The notes beneath the pieces were generated by a model. The model was given only the letters and a program-made list of their open reading frames with translations. It made no database searches and was not told the origin of the DNA. Of a DNA stretch of 64,000 nt, positions 22,376 to 37,100 are shown piece after piece. Position numbers and translations under genes: made by a program. Location of the stretch: assembly GCA_963383645.1 (NCBI GenBank), contig OY726565.1, positions 38,050,124 to 38,114,123 on the forward strand, written 5' to 3'. Origin of the DNA: Muscardinus avellanarius. Lineage: Eukaryota; Chordata; Mammalia; Rodentia; Gliridae. Position 1 is the stretch's first letter. Every line of letters starts with the position of its first letter.

Positions 22376-24884
22376 AATTTTGAAATAGGGTCTCACTGAG
22401 TTGCAGAGGGCCTCACTAAGTAGTAGCTGAGGCTATCTGCAAACTGATCCTCCTATCTCAGTTTCCCAAATGCTAGGATTACAAGTGTGCACCACCACAC
22501 CCAGCTTCTTTGGGTACTCTTTTCTAAATCTCCTTTACTAAGCTTATTTATCTGAACTCAGCATAGGCCATTTCTTAAGGCTTACTTCTTAGGTTTTCAC
22601 TTTATTTTTTCTCCTTGGGCAAGGACAGACTTTTAAAAAACTTTTATTATACATATCTAAGGGATATAACATGATGGTATGACATACATAAAGATGATAT
22701 AGTGGTTACTATCATTAAGCAAATTAACATATCCATCATCTTACATTGTTACCCTCTCTCTTTTTTTTTTGGTGGTATTGTGGTTCCTGGAAACCCTTCT
22801 ACCTCCGGGCTACACTCCCAGACCTATTTGGAAACAGGGTCTCCTAAACCAGCACGTGCGGCTGGCTTCCAACCTGCTAGCTTCGAACCTACGCGATCCT
22901 CCTGTCTCCGCCTCCCAAGTGCTGGGATTACAAGCATGCACCACCACGCCTGGCAACCCCTCTTTTTTTAACCCCTGATCCAGGAGCAGCTAAAATCTAC
23001 TCAATAAAAATCCTAATACGGCCGGGCATGGTGGCGCACGTTTGTAATCCCCGCTCTTGGGAGGCGGAGACAGGAGGATCACGCAGGTTTGAAGCCAGCC
23101 GCGCTGGCTTAAGAGACCCTGTTTCCAAGTAAAAAAAAATAATAAAATAGGTCTGGGAGTGTAGCCCGGAGGTAGAAGGGCTTCCAGGAACCCCAGTGCC
23201 ACCAAAAACAAACAAAAAAATCCTAGTCCAACAGTCTTGTTTAAAATTGTATTTATTTATTTATTTTATTGAAAATGGTATACATTTAAACTGCTTGGTG
23301 TCCTCTCCCTCATCCCTTCTGCCCTCGGTTTTCCTTTTTCCTTCCCAACAATGAGTGTCCAGGTTAACCATGCTATATTCATACATATTCAGATGAAGCT
23401 CCTCCATTAATCAACCTCAGACTTCTTCCTCTCCTGTCCTTCCATTCTAGCTTTGCTGAGATTTCTCCTCTATTGTATGGAGTCCCTCTGGTATCCCCAA
23501 TGCTCCCTAGTTTGGGCATATTAGAGAAAACATATGTCCCTTCTCTTTCTGTGCTTGGCTGATCTCACTTAACATAATGTTCTCTAGGTCTTTCCATCTT
23601 CTTGCAAATGACATTGATTTTGTTCTTTTATATAGTTGAGTAGAATTCCACTGTGTGTATTTCTCATAATTTTGCAATCTCTTCATCTGTTGATGGGGAC
23701 CTAGATTGGTTCCATATTTTGGCTATTACAAATTGTGCTGCTATGAACATAGATATGCAAATGCAAATCAAAACTACGCTGAGATTCCGTCTAACCACAG
23801 TCAGAATGGCAAGCATAAAGAAATCAAACAACAACAAATGCTGACGAGGATGTGGGGAAAGAGGAACTCTTTTACATTGCTGGTGGGAGTGCAAACTAGT
23901 TCAGCCACTATGGAGATCTGTGTGGAGATTCCTAAAGAAACTGGGACTAGATCTACCATATGATCCAGCTCTACCACTCCTGGGTATTTTTCCATAGGGG
24001 TTGAAATCAGAGAACTACAGCAACATATGCATACCTATGTTCATAGCAGCACAATTTGTAATAGCTAAAACAGTCTTAATCATAGCCCTTATGTTATACA
24101 TTAGAATCAAGACTATTTATTAATAATTAATTTATTTGGTGGTACTGGGGTTCCTGGAAGTCCTTTTACCTCCAGGATACACTCCCATGGGCTACACTCC
24201 CAGACGCATTTTTGTTTACTTTTTTATGTGGAAACAGGGTCTCTTAAGATGCATTTTTGTTTACTTTTTTATGTGGAAACAGGGTCTCTTAAGCCAGCAA
24301 GGCTGGCTCCGAACCAGCGCGATCCTCCTGTCTCCGCCTCCCAAGCGCGGGGATTACAAGCGTGCACCACCACACCCGGCTGAATCAAGACTATTTAATT
24401 CTACTTTTCTTTGTCTCGTATCACTTATTCTCAATCTCCCTCTCCCACCTTTTGTAAACATGGTTTTATATTTTATGTATCAACACTCAAATTGACATGT
24501 TTAGTGCTGTGTCTATCTTTAAACTTCAGACCTGACACATCTCTGTGTCAAGCAAATACAGCTATACCTTTTCAAAATCAAATTAATCCTTTGCTCCTGT
24601 AACCCGGCCTTCCAGCAATGTACTGAAGCTCACTTGCAGAAGCTTGAAATCTTAGTTATACATGCTGTCTTGTCAGTCTGCCCACTTATCCCATCTCCAT
24701 GTACAGTCAGTCACTGAGCGTTTTCTCATAATGTTTAAGATTGCAGGGACTGTGTAGTCAAACTAGCTCTAGCTTTTGGGCCATTTTCACCTCTCTGTGC
24801 TTGTATCCTCATCTGAAAAATGCCCTTAGGGTCAATCTGTTACACTTCCCTCTATATACACACATGTAAACACACACGTAGACA

Positions 24885-24926
<42 letters not shown>

Positions 24927-27900
24927 GTCATGCTTCCGGGGTTTCTGATAAAATGTTAAAAGCTACCAATGAGAGGTTTGACTGAGAGCAGCAACTTCAG
25001 GGCATTTCTGTTATGATGTAACAGGTACAAGCAGTACCTGTTAATAACTAATAATAAAGATATGATTGTGAAGATTCAGAGGATTTTTTTTTGGTGCTAC
25101 TGGTGTTCCTGGAAGCTCTTCTACCTCCAGGCTACACTCCCAGATCTATTTTATAGGCTTTATTTGGAAACAGGGTCTCTTAAGCCAGCGTGGCTGGCTT
25201 CGAACTTGCGCGATCCTCCTGTCTCTGCGTCCCAAGCTCAGGGATTACAAGCGTGCACCACCACGCCTGGTGTTCAGAGGATTTTTTATATTAAAAAAAG
25301 TCAGCTGGGTGTGGTGGTGCACACTTGTAATCTCAGCATTTGGGAGGCTGAGAATGGAGGATCGTGCTTCACAGACAGCCTCAGCTACTACATAGTGAAG
25401 TCTTTTACAACTCAGTGAGACCCTGTTTCAAAAATATAGGGCTGAGGCCGAGCGCATGCTTTTAATCTCCGAGCATGGGAAGTGGAGACAGAAGGATTGC
25501 GTAGGTTCGAACCAGCCTCACCGGCTTAAGAGACCCTGTTTTCAAATAAAATATAAAATAAGTCTGGGAGTGTAGCCTGGAGGTAGAAGGGTTCCATCCC
25601 CAGTACCACCAAAAAATAAATAAATAAACAAATAAATAAAATAAATAAAAATATATAGGTCTGGGGATATAGCTCGGAGGTAGAATGCCCCTGGGTTCCA
25701 TCCCCAGTACCACAAAAAATAAAAAAGTCTGGGAGAGTGACTTGGAGAGGAGAAACATGGTGATTGATTGAAGGTTGGAGTAGAAAGGTCAAGAATCAAC
25801 CAGATATATAAAGGATGCATTATTTTCAAATGTCAGTTATAAGGGAAGAAACTGGTTTGGGGGAAAGAGGAGAATTCTGTTTTAGAATTGTGAAAATGAG
25901 CACATTGTCAATAGCTAGATAACTACTGGGTTTGAGTTTGAAGCTTAGATGAGAGAACTGGTTTAGTTTAATGGATGTAGAATTCAACGTATAGGATCAC
26001 TTGAAGCAAGTCAGTGTAACTATTTCATTAAAAAATAAAAGTTTAGCCAGGCATGGTGGCACATGCTTGTAATCCCAGTATCTGGGAGGTTGAGACAGGA
26101 AGGGGCAAGGATCCTGGCCAGCCTCAACAACTTATTCTGGCCCTCCACAACTTAGTGAGACCCTGTTTCAGAATAAAACATAAGGACTGGAGATAGAGCT
26201 CAGTGGTGAATGCCCCTGGGTTCAATCCCCAGCAACAAAAAAGGCTTATACAGATATAATTGGATATGAATTAATATTTTGCCATTGTTTTTCTACTTTC
26301 TCTCCCTCTCCTTTGTTTTTATTTTAAACAGTTCTGGATTATTTCCTCTTCTTGCAAATGCTGCCATGTCTGTGAAACCAGCATTGCTCAGTCTATATGA
26401 GATATATTACTTGCCTTTGGGTAAAACCCTGAAACCTGGTCTGCAAGGGTTGCTAACTGGTATTCTCCCGGGCTTAGAAGAAGGATCAGAGTACTATGAG
26501 AGGTAAAATGGTGTTTGATGCTTAACTGTTTAATCCAAATCATGGATTTGTCAGCAAGTACCCATAAATATGTTTTAGCATCACTAAAATGAATAATTCT
26601 AGACATTTCAACATGTCACATTAGGATTTATATAGCAGAGCTGGGCATGGTGGCGCATGCTTGTAATCCCAGTACTTGGGAGGCTGAGACAGAAGGATTG
26701 TGTAGGTTTGAAGCCAGCCTCAGCTACTTAGTGAGTCTCTCAGCAGCTTAGACCCTTTTTCCAAATAAAATATAAAATAAGTCTGGTAGTATACCCTGGG
26801 GGTAGAAAGCCCCTGGGTTCCATCCCCACTACCACACACACAAAAAAAAAGGTTTCTATAGTAATAAAAATTACTATGTGTGGTCTGTGTTAAATACTGA
26901 AAATATAGCTGCATAGTAAAAGCACAGACTTTGGAGGTAGATAGACCAGGTTCAAATGCTGGGCATACACACACTGTGGGGGCTTAGGAAAGCTTTTTTT
27001 TTAGTTTAAATACCTATAAAACAAGCAGCATATCTACTTTAATATGCTGTTGTAATAATGAAATCACTGGGTCCAGTGCTTTGCATATATAAATCACTCA
27101 AAATATTGTGACCCATAACTTAAAATATTAATAGAATAGGACATTTAGATTAGCAAAAAGAATAGAAGTCGGGCGTGGTGGCACACACGTGTAATCCTAG
27201 CATTTGGGAGGCTGAGACAGTAGTATCGCAGTTCGCGGACAGCCTCAGCTACTACTTAGTGAGGTCCTTAGTGAACTCAGTGAAACCCTATTTCAAGATA
27301 AAGAATAAAAAATGGGTCTGGAGTATAGATCAAAAGTAAAATGCCCCTGGGTTCCGTCCCCAGTACTGCCAAAAAAAAAAAAAAAAAAAAAAGAAAAGAA
27401 AATTGGTCCATGTATTACTTCATATTTACTAATGGGAAGCTGGGCATGGTGGCACAAGCTTGTAATCTAAGCATTCAGGAGACTGAAACCGGAGGATCTT
27501 GGTTCTTGGCCAGCCTCAGCTACTTAGGCCCTTTGCAACTCAGTGAGACCCTTTTTCAAAATAAAGAATAAAAAGTAGGGCAGGGGGTGTAGCGCGGAGG
27601 TCGAATGTCCCTGGGTCCCATACCCAGACCCGCAAAAACAACAACAACAAAAAACCCCAAAAAAACAAACAAAAAACCCCCCACATATTTACTAATGGGA
27701 GAAAATACCCTAACACCAAGAACAGTGCTGTTTCAGCAGCTCTTAATATGACTCTTGATATGTTAGCTTTTCAAAGAAAATTGTCTGATCTGTTTTAGAG
27801 CCCATTATTTCATAGAGCTAATGGTTATAAATAATGCATAATGGCATTAAATATCTTCAATATCTCTTCACTTAAATTTTTACCAAGCTGGACATGGTGG

Positions 27901-30900
27901 CGCACGTTTGTAATCCCAGCATTTGGGAGGCTGAGACTGGAGGATCACAGCTCGTGGACAGCCTTAGCTACTAGTGAGGCCTTTTGCAACTCAGTGAGAC
28001 CCTGTTTCAAAATAAAGAATAAAAAATTGGGCAGGGGGTGTAGCTCAGAGGTCAAATGCCTCTGGATTTCATCTCCAGACCGTCAAAAAAAAAAAAAAAA
28101 TTACCAAAAAAAGGAAATTAAATTGAGGTGGCAAATATGCCAAGCTGGGTGTGGTGGCACATACTTGTAATCCCAGTACTTGGGAGCCTGAGACAGGAGG
28201 ATTGCAGGTTTGTGGCCAGCCTCAGCTATATAGTGAAGTACTCTGCAACTTAGTGAGAGCCTATTTCAAAATAAAGAATAAGCTGGGTGTGGTGGCACAC
28301 ACTTGTAATCCCAGCATTTGGGAGGTTGAGACCAGAGGATCGCGGTTCATGGACAGCGTCAGCTACTTAGTGAGCTCCTCTGCAACTTAATGAGACCCTG
28401 TTTCAAAGTAGAGAATAAAAAATAGGGCAGGGATTGTAGCTCCGAGGTCGAATGCCCCTGGGTTCCATCCCCAAACCCACAAAAATAAATAAATAAATAA
28501 TAAAAACAGGGCTGGGGGTGTAGCTCAGAGGTAGAATGCCTCTAGGTTTCATCCCCAGTACCATACACACACACACAAAAGAAAATGCCAAATTTACTTT
28601 GAGTATATTTAATGATTTAAATAAGTTATTCAAGTCCATTGACCAGTTACTTACTCTATTTTGTTATATTTCAGCTGTTTCCATAATGTAAGAACATAAT
28701 CCTGGGCCGGGCGTGGTGGCGCACGCTTGTAATCCCTGCGCTTGGGAGGCGGAGACAGGAGGATCGCGCAGGTTCGAAGCCAGCCTCACTGGCTTAAGAG
28801 ACCCTGTTTCCAAATAAAATATAAAATAGGTCTGGAAGTGTAGCCCAGAGGTAGAAGGGTTCCATCCCCAGTACCACCAAAAAAAAAAAAAAAAAAAAGA
28901 ATATAATCCTGATAGTGGATTGCCTTTATATGCTACTTTGAAAATAAATATTGTCCTTAAAGCTTGTCACTTGGCTTTACAAATTTAACTATTTTATTGG
29001 TTTATAATTTTAGAAATTTAATATGAAATTATTTTCTTTAGCTTAAAAGCCAATTTTTGTTTTAGATTATTCTCCTAATGTATGCATATAATCAATACCA
29101 CTTAACCCCGCGCTTGGGAGGTGGAGACAGGAGGATCACGCAGGTTCGAAGGCAGCCTTGCTGGCTTAAGAGACCCTGTTTCCAAATAAAAATATAAAAT
29201 ATGTCTGGGAGTGTAGCCCAGAGGTAGAAGGGCTTCCAGGAAACGCAGTACCGCAAAAAAAAGAAAAAATTATACTAGTTACAATTAAAATTAAAATTTT
29301 GTAAAACATCAATACAAGATATGTTCTTCTGTCGGATTGCTGTTAACCAAAGTGTGTACTTAGTGTTTTATTGCTTAGAATAGTTTAGCAACCCATTGAG
29401 GTAAAATAGGTCCTGTGGTGGTGTTTTTGTTCTCTTTATTTTACAGATGAGACGAAACAGAAGAAAAATTGATTTCCATAAAATACACAACTAGTAAAGA
29501 GTGGAGCCAAGATTTAAACCCAGTCCTCTGGATTTATTATTCTGTTATTTTTCTAGTCTATCACACTTGTTTCTATGATGGAGCATATGACTACAGTGCA
29601 TATACTTTCATAAATTTTTGGAAGAGAAAAATTATTTACTTCTTTTAATGTGACACTAATTATCTTCTTTCTTATACCACTTTTTCAGAACAAACACATT
29701 GTTGGAAAAGGTTGCTGCTGCAGTAGACCAGTCAGCATTCTACAGTGCCCTTTGGGGTAGTCTTCTCACTAGTCCTGCTGTGCGTTTACCTGGCATCACA
29801 TATGTTCTCGCGCATTTGAACAGGAAGCTTTCTATGGAAGACCAACTTTATATAATTGGCAGTGATATTGAGTTAATGGTAAGTCTTCTCAATATATGGT
29901 TGCATATTTCACAAGTATTTCTTTAAATCATGCACTATGCCAGGCGTGGTGGCGCATGCTTGTAATCCCCGCACTTGGGAGGCAGAGACAGGAGGATCGC
30001 GCAGGTTCGAAGCTAGCTGCGTGCGCTGGCTTAGGAGACCCTGTTTCCAAATAAAAATGCAAAAATAGGTCTGGGAGTGTAGCCCGGAGGTAGAAGGGCT
30101 TCCAGGAACCCCAGTACCACCAAAAAAATAAATAAATAAATAAATAAATTTATGCACTATTACAGACTGATATTGAGGATCATGCCATGAATAAAATTTT
30201 TATTTTCATGGAGGTTACATATTTTTCATCAAGGAAAATCAGAGGCCAAAACCACAATTTTTTATTTTATTTTATTTTTAAAATTTTTTTTGTGGTACTA
30301 GGTGTGGGACCCAGGGCTTTTTTCTTTTTAACCTCTGGGCTATACTCTCAGACCTATTTTATACTTTATTTGGAAACAGGGTCTCACTAAGTTGCTGAGA
30401 GCCTTATTCAGTAGCTGAGGCTGGCTTCAAACCTATGCGATCCTCTTGTCTCAGCCTCCCAAGCTGGTCTGTCTGTTTCTATAGTTCTGCTTTTTCCATA
30501 GTGTTATATAAATGGAATCATACTGCATAATAGCCTCTAAATATGATTTCTTTGATTTTTCATAACATATTTAAGATTTGTCCATTTGTTTATGGGTATT
30601 GCTAGTTCCATATTCTGCTTTATGATGGTACCACAATTTGATTACTCATTCATTAGTTAATGGACTGATGAATGCATCCAATTTGAGCCAATTATGAATA
30701 AATCTAAATCTACTATAAATATTTGCATACAATCGTGTAGCCATATCTTGGGACTGATTTGATGAAAAAATCACTAGAAACTTCCCCCATGTGGTATACT
30801 ACTGACAGTGAAAATTTGTTTCGTGAGCTCTTTGATCTGCAGAAGCATACTTTACTAAAGAAAACAAATAATTGTTATTTTCATAAGCAATAGTTGTTAA

Positions 30901-33900
30901 AGTCTGTCTTATTTCAGGTAGAAGCAGTAAGTACTTCGGTGCAGGACTCAAGTGTTCTTGTACAGAGAAGCACACTGGACCTCATACTCTTCTGTTTTCC
31001 ATTCCACATGAGTCAGGTAAAACATTAATGCTGATATCAGTATAAGGCAAGAAATCTTGGGAAATCATGGATTCATGATGTGTAGCTTTTTAATACCTTT
31101 TATAATACCTTTAGGTATTAAGGTGATTGTTTTGTTTTATAAATCATTGTGCATGGGGAATAAATTCCTTTTGAGCAGTGAATTTGAGAAAACTGATTTC
31201 CCAATTTTAAAATTGATTTCTCAAGTTTAAGAAAAATTATTTGTTGAATTGATAAGAATATGGTAATTGAAGTAGATTATTTCATACCTTTGGGAAAAAA
31301 GTAATTTTTCCCAAAAAATAGGAGATGCTCATTGCTAACTCTGAATAAGCCGCTACTCTTGAGACCCAGGCCTTCTACCCAGCCAATGTTGTTCTATTTT
31401 ATGTTGTCTCCTTTGATGATTTGGGGACGCATGCCAGAACCTCAGCAGTATTGGGTAGAATTTGAGAATTACATACTTTGTCACTTTATTACAAATAATA
31501 TCAATTAATTTGATAGATCATGAATGAAATATTCTTAGTGTCCTCATTTTATTTTTATTTTTTGGTGGTACTGAGGGTGGAACCCAGGAGCTTTCTACGT
31601 CCAGGCTATACTCTCAGACCTATTTTATATTTTATTTGGAAACAGGGTCTCACTAAGTTGCTGAGAGCCTCACTAAGTTGCTAAGGCTGGCTTCAAACCT
31701 GTGCGATCCTCCTGTCTCAGCCTCCCAAGCACAGGGATTACAAGCGTGCACCACCACACCCAGCTAGTGTCCTCATTTTAAAAGAAGTGATCTAAATTTT
31801 TTTCTACTTTGAAAGAGGAAGTTTATTTATAAAAAGGTATTAGCAGAAAAGACTGAGATTTTTATAATGACTTATATATAACTGGTGAATTTTATTATGA
31901 TTGGTTAATTCTTTATTACTTTATTATCCCTTATTGCTCCATTTATTTACATTTTCTATGACTTTATTAATATTTTTTGTTTATACTTTTATTGGTGCTT
32001 TATAATCTCTTTACAACATAGTTCATAGTGATGTTGACATAGATGCACAAAACACTTGGTATTTATTTAAATTAAAGTAGTAACTGAAGACCTTTATACT
32101 ATATTGCCTATATTGTCACAAATTTAGACATAAATTACCTCAAATTTCCATTTTGAAACTCTAACCCTTATCCAGGGTCCTTTCCTTTCCTTTATTCTAC
32201 TGTCTGGCTTTTAGTAAAAAACCCTTTTAGAAAAATTCAGTGTAGTTTAAATTTACTTATGCATGTGGATAGGAGTAGCCAAATAGTCCACAGGATAAGA
32301 ATACTTTTTTTTTTTTTGCGGGTCTGGAGATGGAACCACTGAGCTTCACCCCCTACCCTATTTTTTATTCTTTATTTTGAAACAGGGTCTCACTAAGTTG
32401 CAGAGGGCCTCACTAAGTAGCTGAGGCTGTCTGCGAACCACTATCCTCCGGTCTCAGCCTCCTGAATGCTGGGATTACAAGTGTACATCACCATGCCCGG
32501 CCAAGAATACCTTGGTATGTCTGTGCATGTTTGCATGGTGGCCATTGAATCTAAGGTGCTAATCCACCAGTGACCTACACTCTCAACCATTTTTCTCATT
32601 TTATTTTTGATGTCACTCCAAGAACATAGCAGTAAAATCCAGTGATTACAAGTATGATAGGTGCCATTGCTCTGCTGCTTCTTTTCATACTAAAGATGCC
32701 AGCTGTTTTACCTACTTAAATGATCAAAGCAATTGTCAACATGGAAAAAAGCAAATAAAATCTTGATATTATTATAGATATGTGTAGTTTTATTATTGTG
32801 TTGTGAACATGTACAGCTGATTTGACTTTGCAGGTTTCCTAGATATAGTCTTAAAGATTCCTAGGGGTCCAGGAATCATGTTTTGAAAATTATGTAGATT
32901 AATAAGGGACAGCTGGGTTCAAAGGAATGAACATAGTTTGTCAGCCATTGATTATCTATGTTCTGTAACAGCTTAGTTCTGGGTGAATCCCTTTCTGACT
33001 GTGTCAGGAAGCATGGTAAAGAAAGAGTCTATGATTAAGGAGAGGACATTTCTGCACCAAGCTTGTATGTTAACTAGATGTTTGAGTTTGGCAAAGCTGT
33101 TAAACTAGTCAATTTCTAAGTTACTTTCTACTTCTCAGATTCCAACATTTTTTTCTAAAGTGATTATCTTGTATTATTCTTAAAATTAGCAGCAACTTTG
33201 CCAACTGCTTTTCATCGTTTTTCAACTTCACTTTTATTTAAAATCATATTTAACCACATAATTATAGGTATAGGAAAGAGGGGGAAAATTATTTCTTTTG
33301 AGATCTGGGAAAAGATATTAAAATTAGTTAAACCTGAGCTGGGTATGATGGTGCTTGCCTGTTACCCCAGTACTTGGGAGGCTGAAACAGGAGGGTCACA
33401 GGTTTGCAGCCAGGCTCAGCAACTTAGGAAGATCCTCAGCCACTTAGTAAGACTTTATTTCAAAATACAAAATAGAAGATAGGACCAGGGGTATGGCTCA
33501 GAGGTAGAATACCCCTGGGTTCAATCCCCATTAACCCCCACAAAAAAAACTGGTTAAACCTGGATGATTGGTACAAAAAGTATTCATTATGGATTACTAT
33601 ATTTTTATATGTTTGAAATATTACAAGTAAAAATTTTAAAAAGAAGAAAGGAAGAACTTGGAATTGATATCATGATTTTCTAAGGAGTTTATGGCTGATT
33701 TTAGTTGACTTATGATTTTCTTGCTGTCTGTTCCATCTTGCTTTATTTTCCGTCAGATTTTGCTATTATTGGATAGGATAATGAACTTAAAATTAGATGT
33801 TAAAATAATTCAGTTATGGTTTCAGCTATAAAGCTAGTCATGTTACCTTTCTTCCTGTTTCCTGATCTGTAAAATGGAAGTAATGGTTCCTGTGTTTGAA

Positions 33901-34120
33901 ATACCAAATTAAATAATGTTATTTGGAGCCAGGCATGGTGGCGCATGCTTGTAATCCCAGCATTTGGAAGGCTGAGACAGGAGGATCACACAGGTTTGAA
34001 GCCAGCCTCAGCTACTTAGTGAGGCTCTCAGCAACTTAGTGAGACCCTGTTTCCAAATAAAATATAAAATAGGTCTGGGAGTATAGCCTGAAGATAGAAA
34101 AGCCCCTGGGTTCCATCCTC

Positions 34121-34171
<51 letters not shown>

Positions 34172-37100
34172 TAATAATATTATATGGAAAATCCTTATTT
34201 ACTCCAATACATTATCTTTTTAGGGAGGATAAGATTGGTATACTTTTATTTTTGCTTAAGTACAACCACATTCCTAACTTTTTCAGGCTACTCGACCAGA
34301 TATGATTAGGATCTTGTCAGCAGCCCTTCATGTAGTATTAAGGAGGGATATGTCCCTGAACCGAAGACTGTATGCATGGCTTCTTGGTAAGTATTTGATG
34401 GATATGGTCATAGTTAGGAAAACGTAGAGGGAGATTTGCCATACATAGTATTTGTGTATATGTCTTAAGTGAAAACATTCTAAAAGTTTTTGTGTAAATG
34501 GACAATAAAAAACCCATGAACTATTAATGGTGTATTGTATGAAGAAATTTCAAAAGCTTGTTAGAGTGACTATTTGAATCTATACAACTGCATTCCTTTT
34601 AACCAGATTGTTTTCCTCTTATAAATTGAGGTTGTTAGGTTAGTAGATAAAGAGGGATAAATTAATAATAAAAATAATGACTTAGCTGGGCATGGTGGCA
34701 CACACCTGTAATCCCAGCATGTGGGAGGCTGAGACAGGAGGATCGCAGTTTTCAGACAGTCTTAGCTACTTAGTGAGGCCCTTTGCAGCTCAGTTTCAAA
34801 ATAAAGAGTTAAAATGGGGCTGATGTTGTAGCTCGGAGGTAGAATGCCTCTGGGTTCCATCCCCAGTACCAAAAACAAACAAACAAACAAACAAACCCTA
34901 AACTTCTAAAATTTGTAGGTCTTCAAAGGACTGGTAAGTAATAACTCCCACACAGGTAGTTAAACATTATATATACTTTGGTTTTTCATACTTTTTGTGA
35001 ACTTTTGGCCTATCCTCAACTCCTTGCTCCCTAAAGTGACAGGACATAATTTAATTTGTCTTGAATGTTCTGAGTCTTCAATTATTTCACTATTGGTAAG
35101 ATTGGGGTGAGGTGGGAAACAACAGGATAATTCTGGAAGAATGCTATGATACTTATGTATTGAATTGGTTTCCCTTTATTAAACTATTTAAACTGATCTC
35201 TCTTGCTGACATTGAATGGGCTACTAATTGGTAAGTGCTTAGTGCTGTTTTGGGGATATTTGCTGTTTTGGTGTTTAGTGAATAACAATTTTGAGAATTC
35301 CAAAATAAATCATTTTATGATTTATTTCCATGAAGGTTTTGATAACAATGGTGCTATCATAGGACCAAGAAGCACAAGGCACAGTAATCCTGAAGAACAT
35401 GCCACATACTATTTTACTACCTTTTCAAAAGAATTGTTGGTCCAGGTAATGAATACTTTGAAATTTATTTGATTACTCACTAGAATTATAGAAAAAGTAT
35501 AAGTCAAAGTCCTGCCTTCTTTGAATTTATAGTTGAAGAGGTGGAGATAAAAACTTACAAGGAATGACTATAAAAAGCAAATAGCTATAATAAAATAAAT
35601 AATTGTAAGCAAGACTTTCATGTCAGGTCAGAGATTGTTTTTATTCTTACTATATTTTATTACTTTATTAAAAGACATAGTTACAGCTTCCTACCTGTTT
35701 GTCCTATAAAATTTAGAGTTTTCTCCAAAGAATAGGACTTGTATTATTTCCCATGAAGCCCCAGGGAAATTTGAGCTATAACAGGAATCTCAATGTGGTG
35801 AAACTGCCATTGTAATGGAAATGTTTAAATGATCCATAGATTTATTGCATATTAATTTTACTTTAGTTACATTTATTCAGTAGGTCTCAAAATAAACTAA
35901 GAAAAGAAACATGATATCTGAGGCATTTTTTTAGTGAGTAAGGTTATTATATACTGAGTTTCAAGTCCTAATGGGAAACTAATTGCATAAGGACAGATAC
36001 TGCCATAATGTGGCATAATTTTGGGGTTTATAATCTCAAACAGAAACATTTTCATCTTGAGGGCAAGCATATAACTCATATATATACTTTTCTCTATTAT
36101 CTTTGATTCCTCTACCTTTTTCTAGAAAAAGGCATTATTTTCTTTTCTCCACAGATGAATGTAATATTTTTCTTCATAACAGAGAAGGAAGGTTTTAGAA
36201 AAGAATAGGGGATATATAAATATATATCAATTATATATGATTTTATTTTAAAATATTTTTTCTTTAAAATTCTTTGAATCTGTTTATTAAGTAACTAGTG
36301 TACTGTTCTTTTTAAAGGCCATGGTGGGAATCTTACAAGTGAACGGCTTTGGAGAAGAGAGCACTCTAATGCAGGATCTAAAACCTTTTCGTATTTTAAT
36401 CAGTCTGCTGGACAAACCTGAGCTAGGTATATATACCGCTGTCTCAAGGCATAAGGTCACATGTTGTGGGTTTGTATTGTTTCATAGTACAAAAGATAAG
36501 GCATAGTCATTAGGAAAATTGCTGGGGTTTTTTTTTTCTCTCTCTCTCTTTTTTTTTTTTTTTTTGAGGTACTAGGGATGGAACCCAGGGACATTCTACC
36601 TGTGAGCTACCCCCCAGCCCTATTTTTTATTTTTTTATTTTTATTTTTATTTTTTGTGGTACTGAGGATGAAACTCAGGGGCTTTTCTACCTCTAGGCTA
36701 TACTCCCAGACCTATTTTATATTTTATTTGGAAACAGGGTCTCACTAAGTCACTGAGAGCCTCACTAAGTAGCTGAGGCTGGTTTTGAACCTGCACGATC
36801 CTCCTGTCTCAGCCTCCCAAGTCTTGGGATTACAAGCGTGTGCCACCATGCCTGGAATTCTTTATTTTGAAATAGGGTCTCACTGAGTTGCAAAGGGCCT
36901 AAGTAGCTGAGGCTGTCTTTGAACCACAATCCTCTGGTCTCAGCCCTTGAATGCTGGGATTACAAGTGTGCATCACCACACCTGGCTAAAATTGCCATTT
37001 TTTGAGGTAGTTTTTTTTGTGTGTGTGGCACTGGGGGTGGAACCCAGGGTCATTCTATCTCCGAGCTACACTCCCAGCCCGATTTTTTATTCTTTATTTT

